This document shows, one piece after another, positions 1 to 9,300 of a DNA stretch of 64,000 bases. The translations under genes were made by a program, and so were the position numbers. The notes below the pieces were generated by a model, which did not search any database, was not told the DNA's origin, and was given only the letters and a program-made list of their open reading frames with translations. Origin of the DNA: Actinoplanes cyaneus (GTDB lineage Bacteria; Actinomycetota; Actinomycetes; Mycobacteriales; Micromonosporaceae); NCBI RefSeq assembly GCF_016862095.1, contig NZ_BOMH01000017.1, forward strand, positions 62,001 through 126,000, given 5' to 3'. The stretch's first letter is position 1; every line of letters begins with the position of its first letter.

Positions 1-2
1 AC

Positions 3-824
3 GCCTATCTGCTGTCGGCCGAGATCACCGAGCGGGCCGGCGACCTCGCCGGTGCGCTCGCCTACGCGGAGAAGGCCGCCACCGTTCCGGGTGAGGACGG
101 CCTGTCCCGTGCCTGCTATGCGGAGCTTCTGGTCAAGTCGGGACGCGAGGAGGAGGGGCGAGCGGTCTTCGAGGCGCTCCGGCCCGAGCTTCTGGAAGAT
201 CCACATGCTTGCTCGTACGTCGGTGAGGCGCTCGAAGCCTGCGGGCTGGCCACGGTGGCGCAGGAGTGGCTCGCCGAGGCCGCGCGCACGCTCGCCGAGC
301 GGACCGCGAAGGGCGACGACGACTTCACCGCGGTCGACACGCTCTTCGCGGTGCTCACCGAGCGGCACCGCATCCGCGAGGACCTGGAGCTTCCGCACGA
401 CGATCTGGACGGCCTCTACCACGAGATGGAGGCGGTGGCGGACGCCCCGGAGCTGCAGGGTCAGGCGCTTCTCTACTGGCCGGAGGCGGAGCTGGCGCAG
501 GTCCTGCAGCGCTGGCCCGAGCGCGCCGACATCTACGGCCTGGACTGGCTGGACCACCGGACGAACGTGGAGCGCACCCTGGCCGGCTGGTCGTCCTCCG
601 GGGTGATTCACATCGCCCTGATCCCGGGGTCGATGGCGGGCCTGCTGGCCTTCGCCACGGCCGAGGAGCTGGACCCGGCCGACCCGGAGACCCACGCCGA
701 CTACGCGGAGCAGGTCGGCGAGACGACCGACGGCGTGGAGTGGCCGCCGCAGCGCAACGCGCCCTGCTGGTGCGCCTCCGGCGTCAAGTACAAGAAGTGC
801 TGTCTGCCCCGCTCCCGGGCCTGA
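3..824 (+). CDS. SEC-C motif protein, 5' end cut off by the window
   Basis: The reading frame is open from the first complete codon at base 3, so the start lies outside the window. The visible ~273 residues are Glu/Ala/Leu-rich and probably helical; the first part has the look of tetratricopeptide-like helical pairs. The last ~20 residues carry a SEC-C zinc motif, seen as CWC followed eight residues later by KKCC. SEC-C tails bind zinc and occur at the end of SecA and of many unrelated proteins, where they serve as a protein-interaction module. The partner here is unknown. The gene ends just ahead of tRNA-Lys and shares no operon with it. Confidence 0.85.
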   Translation, partial: AYLLSAEITERAGDLAGALAYAEKAATVPGEDGLSRACYAELLVKSGREEEGRAVFEALRPELLEDPHACSYVGEALEACGLATVAQEWLAEAARTLAERTAKGDDDFTAVDTLFAVLTERHRIREDLELPHDDLDGLYHEMEAVADAPELQGQALLYWPEAELAQVLQRWPERADIYGLDWLDHRTNVERTLAGWSSSGVIHIALIPGSMAGLLAFATAEELDPADPETHADYAEQVGETTDGVEWPPQRNAPCWCASGVKYKKCCLPRSRA

Positions 825-877
825 CCCGCGGTTCGGGGACGCCCCGCGGGTGTGCTAACGTTCTTCCTCGTTGGCAA

Positions 878-950
878 GCGCTGCTAGCTCAACTGGCAGA
901 GCAGCGGACTCTTAATCCGCGGGTTGTAGGTTCAAGTCCTACGCGGCGCA
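878..950 (+). tRNA. tRNA-Lys (anticodon CTT)
   Basis: The cloverleaf can be drawn by hand. The acceptor stem is GCGCTGC (878-884) with GCGGCGC (943-949), containing one T-G wobble. The D stem is GCTC/GAGC. The anticodon stem is GCGGA/TCCGC around loop CTCTTAA, giving anticodon CTT at 911-913. The T stem is GTAGG/CCTAC with loop TTCAAGT. The discriminator base is A950. CCA is not encoded (CAA follows), so it must be added by nucleotidyltransferase. A strong terminator follows within 11 bases. Confidence 0.96.
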
Positions 951-960
951 CAACACCCGG

Positions 961-984
961 AAGGGCCCCGTTCGCGGGGCCCTT
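961..984 (+). terminator. Intrinsic terminator of tRNA-Lys
   Basis: A perfect 10-bp stem (AAGGGCCCCG with CGGGGCCCTT) is closed by a TTCG tetraloop, which is an exceptionally stable loop. A short T run follows. It ends the tRNA transcript and may also serve the leftward small gene that ends at 993. Confidence 0.85.
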
Positions 985-992
985 TCCGCATG

Positions 993-1193
993 TCAACCCT
1001 TGATCAGGACGCGGTCGAGCGGGTTCAGGCAGACCACCGCCACCCGGCTGCAGTAGTCGTCGCACTCGGCGTCGTGCCGGGCCAGCCACGCCGTGCCGGC
1101 CAGGGTCTCGCCGCACATCGCCGCGGTGTAATCGACGGTGCGGGCCGGTTCGCCCCGCCCGTCGATCTCCACGGTGAGTTCTGATGGCGCCAT
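993..1193 (-). CDS. Small cysteine-containing protein of unknown function
   Basis: A 66-aa product is read from ATG at 1193. I do not recognise the family. It has four cysteines (the MCGE, ECDDYC and VCLNP segments), no signal peptide and no membrane segment. The spacing suggests either a small metal site or two disulfides. Codon usage is GC3-rich like its neighbours, which is the main support for it being a real gene. A weak GGGAG lies about 12 bases upstream of the start. The stop sits immediately downstream of the tRNA terminator in convergent orientation, so the hairpin probably serves both transcripts. Confidence 0.6.
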   Translation of the reverse strand: MAPSELTVEIDGRGEPARTVDYTAAMCGETLAGTAWLARHDAECDDYCSRVAVVCLNPLDRVLIKG

Positions 1194-1390
1194 TGCGGAT
1201 CACACTCCCGAACGTCGGTCAGCCGCCGCTCGCATCGACGGCACACCCGGGGATACGCCTACGGTCGGTAATCGGTTCACCGAACCGGCCACTGTGGCAT
1301 GTCGCCGGGATGCTGGGCGGATCCACAAGCAGCCGGTTGACGAGTGACTACACACTGCGACCGAAGATCAGCTCGCGGGGTCGGCTCCGA
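1194..1390. other. Intergenic stretch without recognisable feature
   Basis: These 197 bases lie between the small cysteine protein and the end of the GH9 gene. I see no convincing hairpin, repeat or gene here. Confidence 0.4.
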
Positions 1391-3205
1391 TCAGCCGGCG
1401 GCGGCCAGCGCGAAGGCCAGCATCCCGGTCGCGGTGAAGTCCAGGGACGGCTCGTTCGTCGCGGAGACCCGCATGTCGTCGAGGTACTGCGCGTCCTCGC
1501 GGTCGAACTCCGTGTAGGACCCCTCGGAGCAGAACGAGTCCGTCGTCTCCCCCTCCAGCGACTCGACCCGGTCCGCCACGTTCGGGCCGTTGACCACGGC
1601 ACCGGTCATCGACGTGCGGGTCAGAGTCCCGATCTGGTCGTGCGGGCACCTCGGGTACTGCGCACCGGCGCCGATCACCATCGACACGCCCCAGCCGTTC
1701 GCGCCGAGGGTCACGCCGCGCTGGGCGGTGGCGAACGCGTCGTACCGGCCGTCGCCGGTCATCCGCCGGTAGAGCGACGCGGTCGCCGCCCAGCCGAGCT
1801 GCCGCGCCGCGTAGTCCGCCCCGCCGGCGCCGGACGTCGCGCGCATCGGGTCGCCGGCCGCGGCCTTCACCGCGCTGTCCAGGCGGGTCCGCAGGTCCTG
1901 GACGAGCGCGTTGGCCGGCGCCAGCCGGTACATCTCGGCGTCGGCGAGCGCGTCGACGTCGTAGATGGTCAGCCCGTCGTCGCCGCCCTCGGTCTCGTCC
2001 GCCCAGCGCCGCGCCTGGTCGGTCCAGGCCGCGGTTCGCTGATCGCCGAGCGCCTTCCCGGCCAGCGCGAGCTCGGCCCAGCCCAGCGCCAGGTCGTCGG
2101 CGAAACTCTCCTCCGGGTAGAAGGACCGCGGGACCGTGGTGACCAGCTCGTCGCCGCTCATGCCGGTGTCGGCCTGCTCCAGCAGCCGCGTGGCACTGTC
2201 CAGATGCGACCTCGCGCGCGCCGGGTCGGTGTGCGCCTCCAGCTGCGCGCCCAGGGCGAAGGCGGCCGCGACCCGCCCGGCCAGGTTGGGGCTGATCGGA
2301 TCACCCGGGTCGGCGGCCCGGAACACCGGCCGGTACCGCTGGTAGTAACGGCGGTCGCCGGGCTGCACGTCCAGCCCGTCGTCGGCCTGCGGCAGCCGCC
2401 AGGCGTCATGATCGCCGAGGTACTGATCGTTCCCGGCCACGCCGACCTGGGTGTAGAGGACACCGTCGTGGTACATCCGGGTCAGCCAGTCCAGCCCGTG
2501 CCGGATCTCGGCGGGCAGTGCGGCCGGCGCCGGGCCGTCCCGCTGCACGAGCTGCATGACGATCAGCGCGTACGCCGTGGTGTGCGTGAACTTGAGGTAG
2601 TCGCCCGCGTCGTACCAGCCGCCCTCGACGTCGAGCCGGGTGCCGGTGGACTCCAGCGCGCTGTCGTCGTCAGCGGGCGTGCGGTGCACCGTCGCCGTGC
2701 GGTCGTCCAGGTGGGCGGGGCTGCGCCGCCACGTGCCGCCGACCTGGTCGGCGCCGTCACGGTGGGCCTGGAAGTACTGAACCGTGTCGGCCACCACCGG
2801 GGTGTAGAGCTTTCCGGCGGCGTCGATGCGGAACGCCGGGGACTCGGCGCTGATCCGGTCGTGGATCCGTACTCGATAAGTGCCCGGTGTGCGCAGGGCC
2901 GTCAGATCCAGCGGGTTGACCGCGCGGTAACGCGTGTTCCACTCGCCCCGGCTGGGCCCGGCGGTGATCGTGAGCACCGGATCGTCGTGGCCGTCGACCA
3001 CTGTCGCCGTCACACCGGCCGCGTCGGAGGGGGCCATCAGCAGCGCGACCTTCGTCTCGCCGGGGGTCCAGCCGACCTGGTCGACCCGGATCCGCGCGGC
3101 CGGCAGCGCGGGCCGGGGCGCTGGGCGCGGCGCGGTGCACGAGGTGGTGAGGAGGATCAGCAGGATCAACGGTACGCAGTGCGGGCGGTGCTTCACGATG
3201 CGCAA
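1391..3205 (-). CDS. Secreted GH9 cellulase (endoglucanase), lipoprotein
   Basis: The 604-aa product begins with a lipoprotein signal: a basic N-terminus, a hydrophobic run and an LTTSC box with Cys23 as the lipidation site, so the enzyme is exported and tethered to the membrane. Residues ~37-130 form the immunoglobulin-like N-terminal domain (CelD_N type) usual in theme-D GH9 enzymes. The (alpha/alpha)6 catalytic domain follows, with the DAGDYLK motif (Asp199, Asp202: base that activates water), a late PRCPH histidine segment for substrate binding, and the NEPSLDF motif where Glu585 is the likely acid. No carbohydrate-binding module is visible. It hydrolyses beta-1,4-glucan with inversion. 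Transcription is leftward as a single gene. Whether it acts on cellulose, mixed-linkage glucan or xyloglucan cannot be read from sequence. Confidence 0.93.
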   Translation of the reverse strand: MRIVKHRPHCVPLILLILLTTSCTAPRPAPRPALPAARIRVDQVGWTPGETKVALLMAPSDAAGVTATVVDGHDDPVLTITAGPSRGEWNTRYRAVNPLDLTALRTPGTYRVRIHDRISAESPAFRIDAAGKLYTPVVADTVQYFQAHRDGADQVGGTWRRSPAHLDDRTATVHRTPADDDSALESTGTRLDVEGGWYDAGDYLKFTHTTAYALIVMQLVQRDGPAPAALPAEIRHGLDWLTRMYHDGVLYTQVGVAGNDQYLGDHDAWRLPQADDGLDVQPGDRRYYQRYRPVFRAADPGDPISPNLAGRVAAAFALGAQLEAHTDPARARSHLDSATRLLEQADTGMSGDELVTTVPRSFYPEESFADDLALGWAELALAGKALGDQRTAAWTDQARRWADETEGGDDGLTIYDVDALADAEMYRLAPANALVQDLRTRLDSAVKAAAGDPMRATSGAGGADYAARQLGWAATASLYRRMTGDGRYDAFATAQRGVTLGANGWGVSMVIGAGAQYPRCPHDQIGTLTRTSMTGAVVNGPNVADRVESLEGETTDSFCSEGSYTEFDREDAQYLDDMRVSATNEPSLDFTATGMLAFALAAAG

Positions 3206-3355
3206 GCTTCACCGGGCGTGGTCGTGTCCGGACGTACCCGGTGTGCGGCAAAGATCTGACAGTTCGCTGTGAACGAGCGACGAGCGGGCCCGTTCCGCAC
3301 CGCGCCGCGGCCCTCGCGACCCACGAGCCGGGGCCCGACACCGTATGGTCTCGGC

Positions 3356-3985
3356 ATGACCTGCGTCCTGCTGATCTCGGGCAGCACTCGCGACGGCTCC
3401 CTGCACTCCGCCGCCCTGCGCACCGCGAGCCGGCTCGCCCCGCCGGAGGTCGACGCGACCCTCTACACCGGACTGCGTGACCTGCCGGCCTTCGTGCCGG
3501 GCGACCCGGCCCCGCCGCCATCGGTCGTCGACCTGCGCACCCGGGTCGCCAGAGCGGACGCGGTGCTGTTCAGCACCCCGGAGTACATGGGCTCGCTCCC
3601 CGGCAGCCTGAAGAACCTGCTCGAATGGCTCATCGACGGCGGCGTGCTGAACGGCAAGGCGGCCGCGTGGCTGTCGGTGGCCGCGGCAGGGCAGGACGAG
3701 GATGCCCGGGCCGGTCTCGAGTCGGCGCTCGGGCACGGCGGCGCACGCCTGCTGCGGGCCGCCTGCGTGCGGATCCCGCTGGACATGCGGGCCGTCGACG
3801 AGCAGGGGCTGGTCACCGATCCGCAGCTGCACCAGGCGTTGCAGGACATGCTGCGGGCGCTGGTCCGCACGATCGCGATGGCCCGGCCCGCGCCGTCGTG
3901 GCAGGTGCACTCCAGTGTCTACCCGGTGATCACCCGGTCCGACGCGCCGACCTTCGGCCACCGGCCCGACTTCGACACCCGTTAG
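3356..3985 (+). CDS. NADPH-dependent FMN reductase family flavoprotein
   Basis: A 209-aa flavodoxin-fold protein. The N-terminal strand is followed by the phosphate-binding loop SGSTRDGS (residues ~8-15), and the second flavin contact TPEYMGSLPGSLKN (~70-83) is the PEYNxxxPxxLKN-type signature of NADPH:FMN reductases and quinone or azo reductases. It should reduce FMN or quinone-like substrates with NADPH in the cytoplasm. The ATG at 3356 is chosen because a TATGGT -10 box sits six bases upstream, as expected for a leaderless message; the open frame to its left has no Shine-Dalgarno. Divergent from the GH9 gene across ~150 bases, but nothing links their functions. Confidence 0.9.
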   Translation: MTCVLLISGSTRDGSLHSAALRTASRLAPPEVDATLYTGLRDLPAFVPGDPAPPPSVVDLRTRVARADAVLFSTPEYMGSLPGSLKNLLEWLIDGGVLNGKAAAWLSVAAAGQDEDARAGLESALGHGGARLLRAACVRIPLDMRAVDEQGLVTDPQLHQALQDMLRALVRTIAMARPAPSWQVHSSVYPVITRSDAPTFGHRPDFDTR

Positions 3986-4147
3986 GCGTACGGCATCGGC
4001 CACCTCGCCGCCCGCAGTGGCAGCGGCGAGGATTCGGATCCTCGCTCACAGTGATGATCTTTAAAAGAACTTCAAGTCTGGGTCACTTCCGGCATCGGTG
4101 ACGCATAGTGGACACCCGACCCGCTCCCTCCGGAAGGGATCATCGCC

Positions 4148-4294
4148 GTGGCCAGCACAGACCCGTTGCACCCCCGTATCATCGTGGTCACCGTGTGTGA
4201 CTGCTCCTCAGTGGAGCCTGTCGTCCGCCCGGCCACCCGGCGACGCCGCCTCCCGGTTCGCCCGCCCCGCTTCTCCCGCCGTCACGGCGGTTGA
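4148..4294 (+). CDS. Candidate small peptide gene upstream of the P450
   Basis: A 48-codon frame starts with GTG at 4148, preceded by GGAAGGG (4132-4138) at about ten bases. The predicted peptide has an ordinary N-terminus, then a hydrophobic patch ending in a Cys-Asp-Cys-Ser-Ser segment, then a strongly basic Arg/Pro-rich tail ending in Gly-Gly. About 80% of third positions are G or C, slightly below the neighbouring genes. It could be a peptide substrate for the P450 124 bases downstream, a regulatory leader peptide, or a chance frame. I recognise no family, and confidence is low. Confidence 0.3.
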   Translation: MASTDPLHPRIIVVTVCDCSSVEPVVRPATRRRRLPVRPPRFSRRHGG

Positions 4295-4417
4295 GACTCG
4301 AGCCCTCAGGCCCGGCGCCGCGCCCCCCGCGGGTGGAGATCCGTGCCCGAGTGACTGATATGTCCACCCGAGCGCCGGTATTGTCGGTAGTCGATTCCGG
4401 CATTCGGGGGAGGACCC

Positions 4418-5641
4418 ATGACGCAGGAGACAGTCGACCTGGGCGGCACGACGTTCCAGGACGACCCGCACGCGGCCTATGCGGACTGGCGCCGCACCGG
4501 GCCGGTCCGGCGCGCTGTCCTGCCCAGCGGGGCGCACGCCTGGATCGTCACCCGCTACGAGGACTCCCGCCGGGCCCTCACCGATCCACGCCTGTCGAAG
4601 CAGGCCACCCCGGCGCCGGAGGGCCAGTCCGCCGGCGGGTCGCGGACGGCGGGCGCGGCCCCGACCTCCCCGGGCATCGGCGCGGCCATCTCCCGGCACA
4701 TGCTGGCGGTCGACCCGCCGGACCACACCCGCCTGCGCCGCCTGGTCTCGGCGGCCTTCACCGCCCGCCGGATCGAGGCGCTGCGCCCGCGGATCGAGCA
4801 GATCGCCACCGAGCTGCTGGACGGTTTCGACGGCCGGGACCGGGCCGACCTGATCGACGAGTTCGCGTTCCCGCTGCCCATCCAGGTCATCTGTGAGCTG
4901 CTCGGCCTGCCCCAGGAGGACCGTGACGACTTCCGCGAGTGGTCGGACGCGGTGGTCGCCGGCGCGGCGGCCGGCCCGAGACTGGCGCCGGCGATCGAGG
5001 CGATGGTCACCTACATCCACGCCCTGCTCGCCGAGCGCCGCAAGTCACCCGGCGACGACCTGCTCTCCGGCCTGATCCAGGTCCGTGACGCCGAGGACCG
5101 GCTGACCGAGGACGAGCTCTCCTCGATGGTTTTCCTGCTCCTGGTGGCCGGCCACGAGACCACCGTCAACCTGATCGGCAACGGCGCCTACCTGCTGCTG
5201 CGGGACCGCACGGCGTGGGAGCGGGTGCGCGCCGACCGTGCGCTGCTGCCGAGCGCCATCGAGGAGTTCCTGCGGTACGAGGGTCCGCTCAAGACCTCCA
5301 CGTTCCGCATCGCCACCGAGGACGTGGAGCTCGGCGGGGTGACCATCCCGGCCGGCGATGCCGTGATCATCGGCCTGCTGTCGGCGAACCGTGACGACGA
5401 GCGGTTCCCCGACGCCGGCGAGCTGCGCCTGGACCGCGTGCAGAGCCCCGGGCACCTCGCCTTCGGGCACGGCATCCACTACTGTCTGGGCGCCCCGCTG
5501 GCCCGGCTGGAGGCGCAGGTCGCGTTCACCGCGCTCTTCGATCGGCATCCCGGCCTGCGGCTCGCCGTTCCGGCCGGCGACCTGACCTGGCGCCCCGGCC
5601 TGCTGCTGCGTGGCCTGCAGGGATTGCCGGTCTTTCTCTGA
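4418..5641 (+). CDS. Cytochrome P450 (CYP107-like bacterial class I)
   Basis: A 407-aa soluble P450 with no membrane anchor. The I-helix oxygen-binding motif AGHETT is at 244-249, the K-helix ExxR pair is Glu283/Arg286, and the heme loop FGHGIHYCLG places the axial thiolate at Cys356. The region around residues 66-90 before the B/C helices is longer and Gly/Pro-rich compared with typical CYP107 members. The start has a strong GGGGGAGG ribosome site. It needs an external ferredoxin and reductase, and neither gene lies nearby. The substrate is unknown: hydroxylation of a secondary metabolite or xenobiotic is the family default, and the small frame upstream raises peptide modification as another option. 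A membrane protein gene starts 10 bases downstream. Confidence 0.93.
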   Translation: MTQETVDLGGTTFQDDPHAAYADWRRTGPVRRAVLPSGAHAWIVTRYEDSRRALTDPRLSKQATPAPEGQSAGGSRTAGAAPTSPGIGAAISRHMLAVDPPDHTRLRRLVSAAFTARRIEALRPRIEQIATELLDGFDGRDRADLIDEFAFPLPIQVICELLGLPQEDRDDFREWSDAVVAGAAAGPRLAPAIEAMVTYIHALLAERRKSPGDDLLSGLIQVRDAEDRLTEDELSSMVFLLLVAGHETTVNLIGNGAYLLLRDRTAWERVRADRALLPSAIEEFLRYEGPLKTSTFRIATEDVELGGVTIPAGDAVIIGLLSANRDDERFPDAGELRLDRVQSPGHLAFGHGIHYCLGAPLARLEAQVAFTALFDRHPGLRLAVPAGDLTWRPGLLLRGLQGLPVFL

Positions 5642-5651
5642 AGGGGGCATG

Positions 5652-6263
5652 ATGTCGGCCGTGTCCGACATGCATGATCCCCGGCCGTCGTCGCCGCACT
5701 GGCCGACGACGGTTCTGCCGACCGTGCCCGAGCCCGACAAGTACCGGCGGGCCGGCCGCATCCGTCTGATCGTGCTCGGCTCGGCCGGCGCGTTCCTCGC
5801 GATCGCCGTCGGTTACTGGGCGCTCGCCGACCCGGGCGCCGACGACAGCCAGGTGCCGGTGGCCGTCGCCAGCACTCCCGTCCAGGTGCTCAAGACGCAG
5901 AGCATCGAGCCGCTGGAGGAGTCGAGCACGACGCCGCTCACCACGCCGCCGACGAGCAAGCCGGCCACCAAGCCGGCCGCCGCGCCGGTCAAGGTCGGTC
6001 AGGTGCTCGGCGCGATGCAGCGCGAGCTCGTGGTGCTGGTGCGCACCCGGCAGCTGGAGCGCGACGAGGCCCGTTCGCTGAGCCAGCGGCTGCGCAAGAT
6101 CTCCGAGTCGGTGCGCAAGGACGACGAGGACAAGGCGCAGGACCGGCTGGAGGACTTCACCGACAAGCTGGACGACCTGCGCGACGACGAGAAGATCAGC
6201 GAGGCCGGCTTCAACGCCCTGACCGGTCGGGCCGCCCAGATCGACGCCGCCCTCGACGAGTAG
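5652..6263 (+). CDS. Single-pass membrane protein with FIMAH-like helical domain
   Basis: About 203 aa. A cytoplasmic Pro-rich N-terminus is followed by one membrane helix (around residues 40-58), a Thr/Pro/Lys-rich stalk containing TTPLTTPPTSKPATKPA, and a C-terminal ~75-residue charged helical bundle. That bundle has the spacing of FIMAH-type domains (alternating Leu/Ala heptads, acidic and basic in turn). The C-terminal domain is expected outside the cell. AAGGGGG directly precedes two ATGs at 5649 and 5652; the second gives better spacing. It lies 10 bases after the P450 gene and is probably cotranscribed with it, but no functional link is evident. The function is unknown. Confidence 0.8.
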   Translation: MSAVSDMHDPRPSSPHWPTTVLPTVPEPDKYRRAGRIRLIVLGSAGAFLAIAVGYWALADPGADDSQVPVAVASTPVQVLKTQSIEPLEESSTTPLTTPPTSKPATKPAAAPVKVGQVLGAMQRELVVLVRTRQLERDEARSLSQRLRKISESVRKDDEDKAQDRLEDFTDKLDDLRDDEKISEAGFNALTGRAAQIDAALDE

Positions 6264-6329
6264 ATCGACCGGTTCTGAGGGGGCCCGCGTCAGCCACCAC
6301 CTGGACCTCGCCTCGCTCCCGGGACAGAA

Positions 6330-9300
6330 CTAGTCGCTCTGCCTGGTGAGCCGGCCGATCGCCGCCTCGATCCCGGCGATCCGGTCGGCCACCAGCGTGA
6401 CCGCCCCGGCCGCCCGGATCATCGGGTCGGCCTCGCTGCCGCCGAGCGCCTGCTCCCGCAGGAAACCGGCCTTGACCTCGGCCCACCGCCGCTCCCGTGC
6501 CGGGTCGAGCCGCCCGCGCAGCTCGGCGAGTTTGAGCAGGTTCGCCTCGGCGCCCCCGGTGAGGGTCTGTGCCTCACCGAGGTAGTGGTCGTCGAGCACC
6601 TGCTCCAGCTCGTCGTCGTTCATGGCCGGCACGATCCGCTCGGCCAGCTTGTTCATGTTGCGGTAGGACCCCTGCAGCTTGAACGGCGGTTCGGTCCGGC
6701 TCGAGTCGGCCTGCGCCGCGGAGGCGATGTAGGCCTGGTTGACCCGCAGCACCACCCGTTGCGCCTGTCGCATCCGGCGCAGCACGGCCAGGATCTGGTC
6801 GAGCTCGGCCGCGGAATAGGGGTACGACAGCCGGTCCGCCCGGGCGCCCTCGTCGCCTTCGGCCAGCCGCAGCAGCAGCGGCAGGTCGGCGGTGTCCCGC
6901 GCGGCGAGCGGCGCCAGCACGGGGTTCGCGGTCAGCGCGTTCTCCAGATAGGAGAGCTCGAACAGGTCCTCACGACCGGCGAGCACATCGCCGAGGTTCC
7001 ACACGTCAGCGCGGTTGGCGAGCATGTCCGGCACCCGGAACAGACGACCGCTCTCCGTGTACGGGTTCCCGGCCATACAGACCGCGAACCGCTTGCCCCG
7101 CAGGTCGTACGTCCGGGTCCGGCCGTTCCAGACGCCCTCCATCCGGCGCTGCGCGTCGCAGAGGGAGATGAACTTCTGCAGCAGCTCAGGGTTCGTGTGC
7201 TGGATGTCGTCGAGGTAGAGCAGCACGTTGTTGCCCATCTCGAGGGCGAGCGAGATCTTCTCCACCTCCTGCCGCGCGGTGGCGTCCGGCGCGTCGGCGG
7301 GATCGAGCGAGGTCACACCGTGTCCCAGCGCCGGCCCGTTGACCTTGACGAAGACCAGGCCGAGCCGGTCGGCGACGTACTCCATGAGGGTGGTCTTGCC
7401 GTAGCCGGGCGGCGAGATCAGCAGCAGCAGCCCGGAGCGGTCGGTCCGCTTGCCGTCGCCGGTCGCGCCGATCTGGCGGGCCAGGTTGTCGCCGATCAAC
7501 GGCAGGTAGACGTCGTCGAGCAGCCGGTTGCGGACAAACGTGGTCATCACCCGTGGCGTGAACTCGTCCAGGCGTAGCCGGTCCCGCTCGGCGGCGGCGA
7601 GGGCGGCCCGCTGCTTCTGGTAGTCCCGGTACGCGGGCATCCGCTTCTCCCGGAAGTGCCGGGCGCTGGACAGCAGCAGGTCGAGGCGGACCACCAGTTG
7701 TCCGTCCTTGATCCGCGGATGCGTGCCGAGCAGCCCGGTGACCGTCTCGCTGACGGCGGCGGCCACGTCGTAACGGGTCAGCTCGCTCCCGGTCAGCTCG
7801 ACCCCGACCGCCTCCAGCATGTCGTTGAGGTCTCCGGCGTCCGGCTTGGCGTGCTGGAACGCCTCGAGCCAGGCGTACACCAGTTGCTGCCGCAGGGCCG
7901 GTTCGCCGGCGAGGGCGTGCAGGTCGTCGGTGTACTGCCGGGCCGCGGGCGACTGCGCGCCGCCCAGTTCCCGGTGGAAGCGGTCCAGGAACGTCCGTGC
8001 GCCGGCGCTGGTGACGAAACCGGCGGGAGTGCCGGCCAACTCCTCGATCAGGTACTCGCCGATCTCCGGTTCGCCGGTGGCCACCCCCGGGACGGAGAGG
8101 CCGGCCGCGATCAGGTAATCGGTGGCCGTGCCGGTCAGTTCGCTCCGCAGGTCGTCGAGGGCCTGACCGGCCGAGCCGAACGTGGCCCGGACCCGGACCA
8201 GCGACGCCGCCCGCAACTGCCACTCCCGGCGCTGCCCGGCGGTGGCGCCGTACGCCCAGAACAGCTGGGCGGCCACCCGGATCCGGGGCTGGTAGCGCAG
8301 CAGGCCGGCGGTGGCGTACTGGCGCAGCAGCGCGTCCAGGATCGCCGCGGCGTCAGCGTCGTGCACGCCCCGTTCGTACCCCTCGTCGTACCGTTCCTCG
8401 GCGGCCCGGCGCACCAGATCCCGCAGCGTGCCCTCGGTCAGTGCGGCCGCCGCGGCCGCGGGATCCGCGTCGAGGATCGTCGCGGCCAGATGCTCGGCCC
8501 GGTAGAGATGCCGGTATTCGGAGATCAGCGGCTGATTCCAGAAGTCCCTGGTCAGCTCGAAGGCCGGGTCGGTGATCGGCGCGCGGTAGTCAGTGCCGGT
8601 GATCGCGTACGCCAAGCCGCCGTCGTGCGGCACGAGCGTCAGGTCGACCGCCTGCCCGTTGACCGCGAACGTGTGCCGGCCGAGCCGGATGCCACCGTCG
8701 CCGAACAGGTCGAGCCGGTCCCGCAGCGCCCGCCCGGCTTCCTGGCGAGCGGCCTTGAGCTGCCCCTCCAACTCCTCGGCGCGCACCGTGTCACCGGTCG
8801 CGCGCAGCTCGCCGGCGACCGTCCGGACCTTGGCCACCATCGGGTCGGTGGCGAAGTACGTGTTGACCTCGTCCGGATCCGCGAGGGTCGTGATCCGCCG
8901 GTGCACCGCGTCCAGGATCCGGCGGGCGGAATCGGCCAGCCGGTCGGCGCGGCGGGCCCGCTCGTCGAGCAGAGCCTGTCGCCGCCCGGCGATCGCCTCG
9001 TAGACCTCGGTGCGTCTGGTGGCCAGCCGCTCGCCGAAGTCGTCGACGTCGCCGAACCGGGTCTCCAGGGTCTCCACCTGCGCCATCAGCCGGGCCAGGT
9101 GCTCGTCGCAGCGTTCCGGGGTGTCCGCGGCGGCGAGCGCGGCCGACACCGACTGGCCGAGGAGCGCGAACTCGGCGGCGAACGCGGCCCGACCCTCCAC
9201 AGCGGACAGCTCGCGCCGTTTCGCGTCCAGGGTGGCGCGGGCCCGGTTGAGCCCGCCGAGCACCGTGCCGATCCGCTCCAGAATGGACACCCGGACGGTC

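Noticed and set aside
1184..3259. Plus-strand frame opposite the GH9 gene
   Set aside because: Arg/Val/Gly-rich with no domain; the minus strand encodes a full GH9 cellulase with signal and catalytic motifs.
4295..4417. Biarylitide-type pentapeptide gene before the P450
   Set aside because: No short frame with a ribosome site and an MxYxx-type sequence is present in the gap; only the 48-aa frame further upstream is worth keeping.
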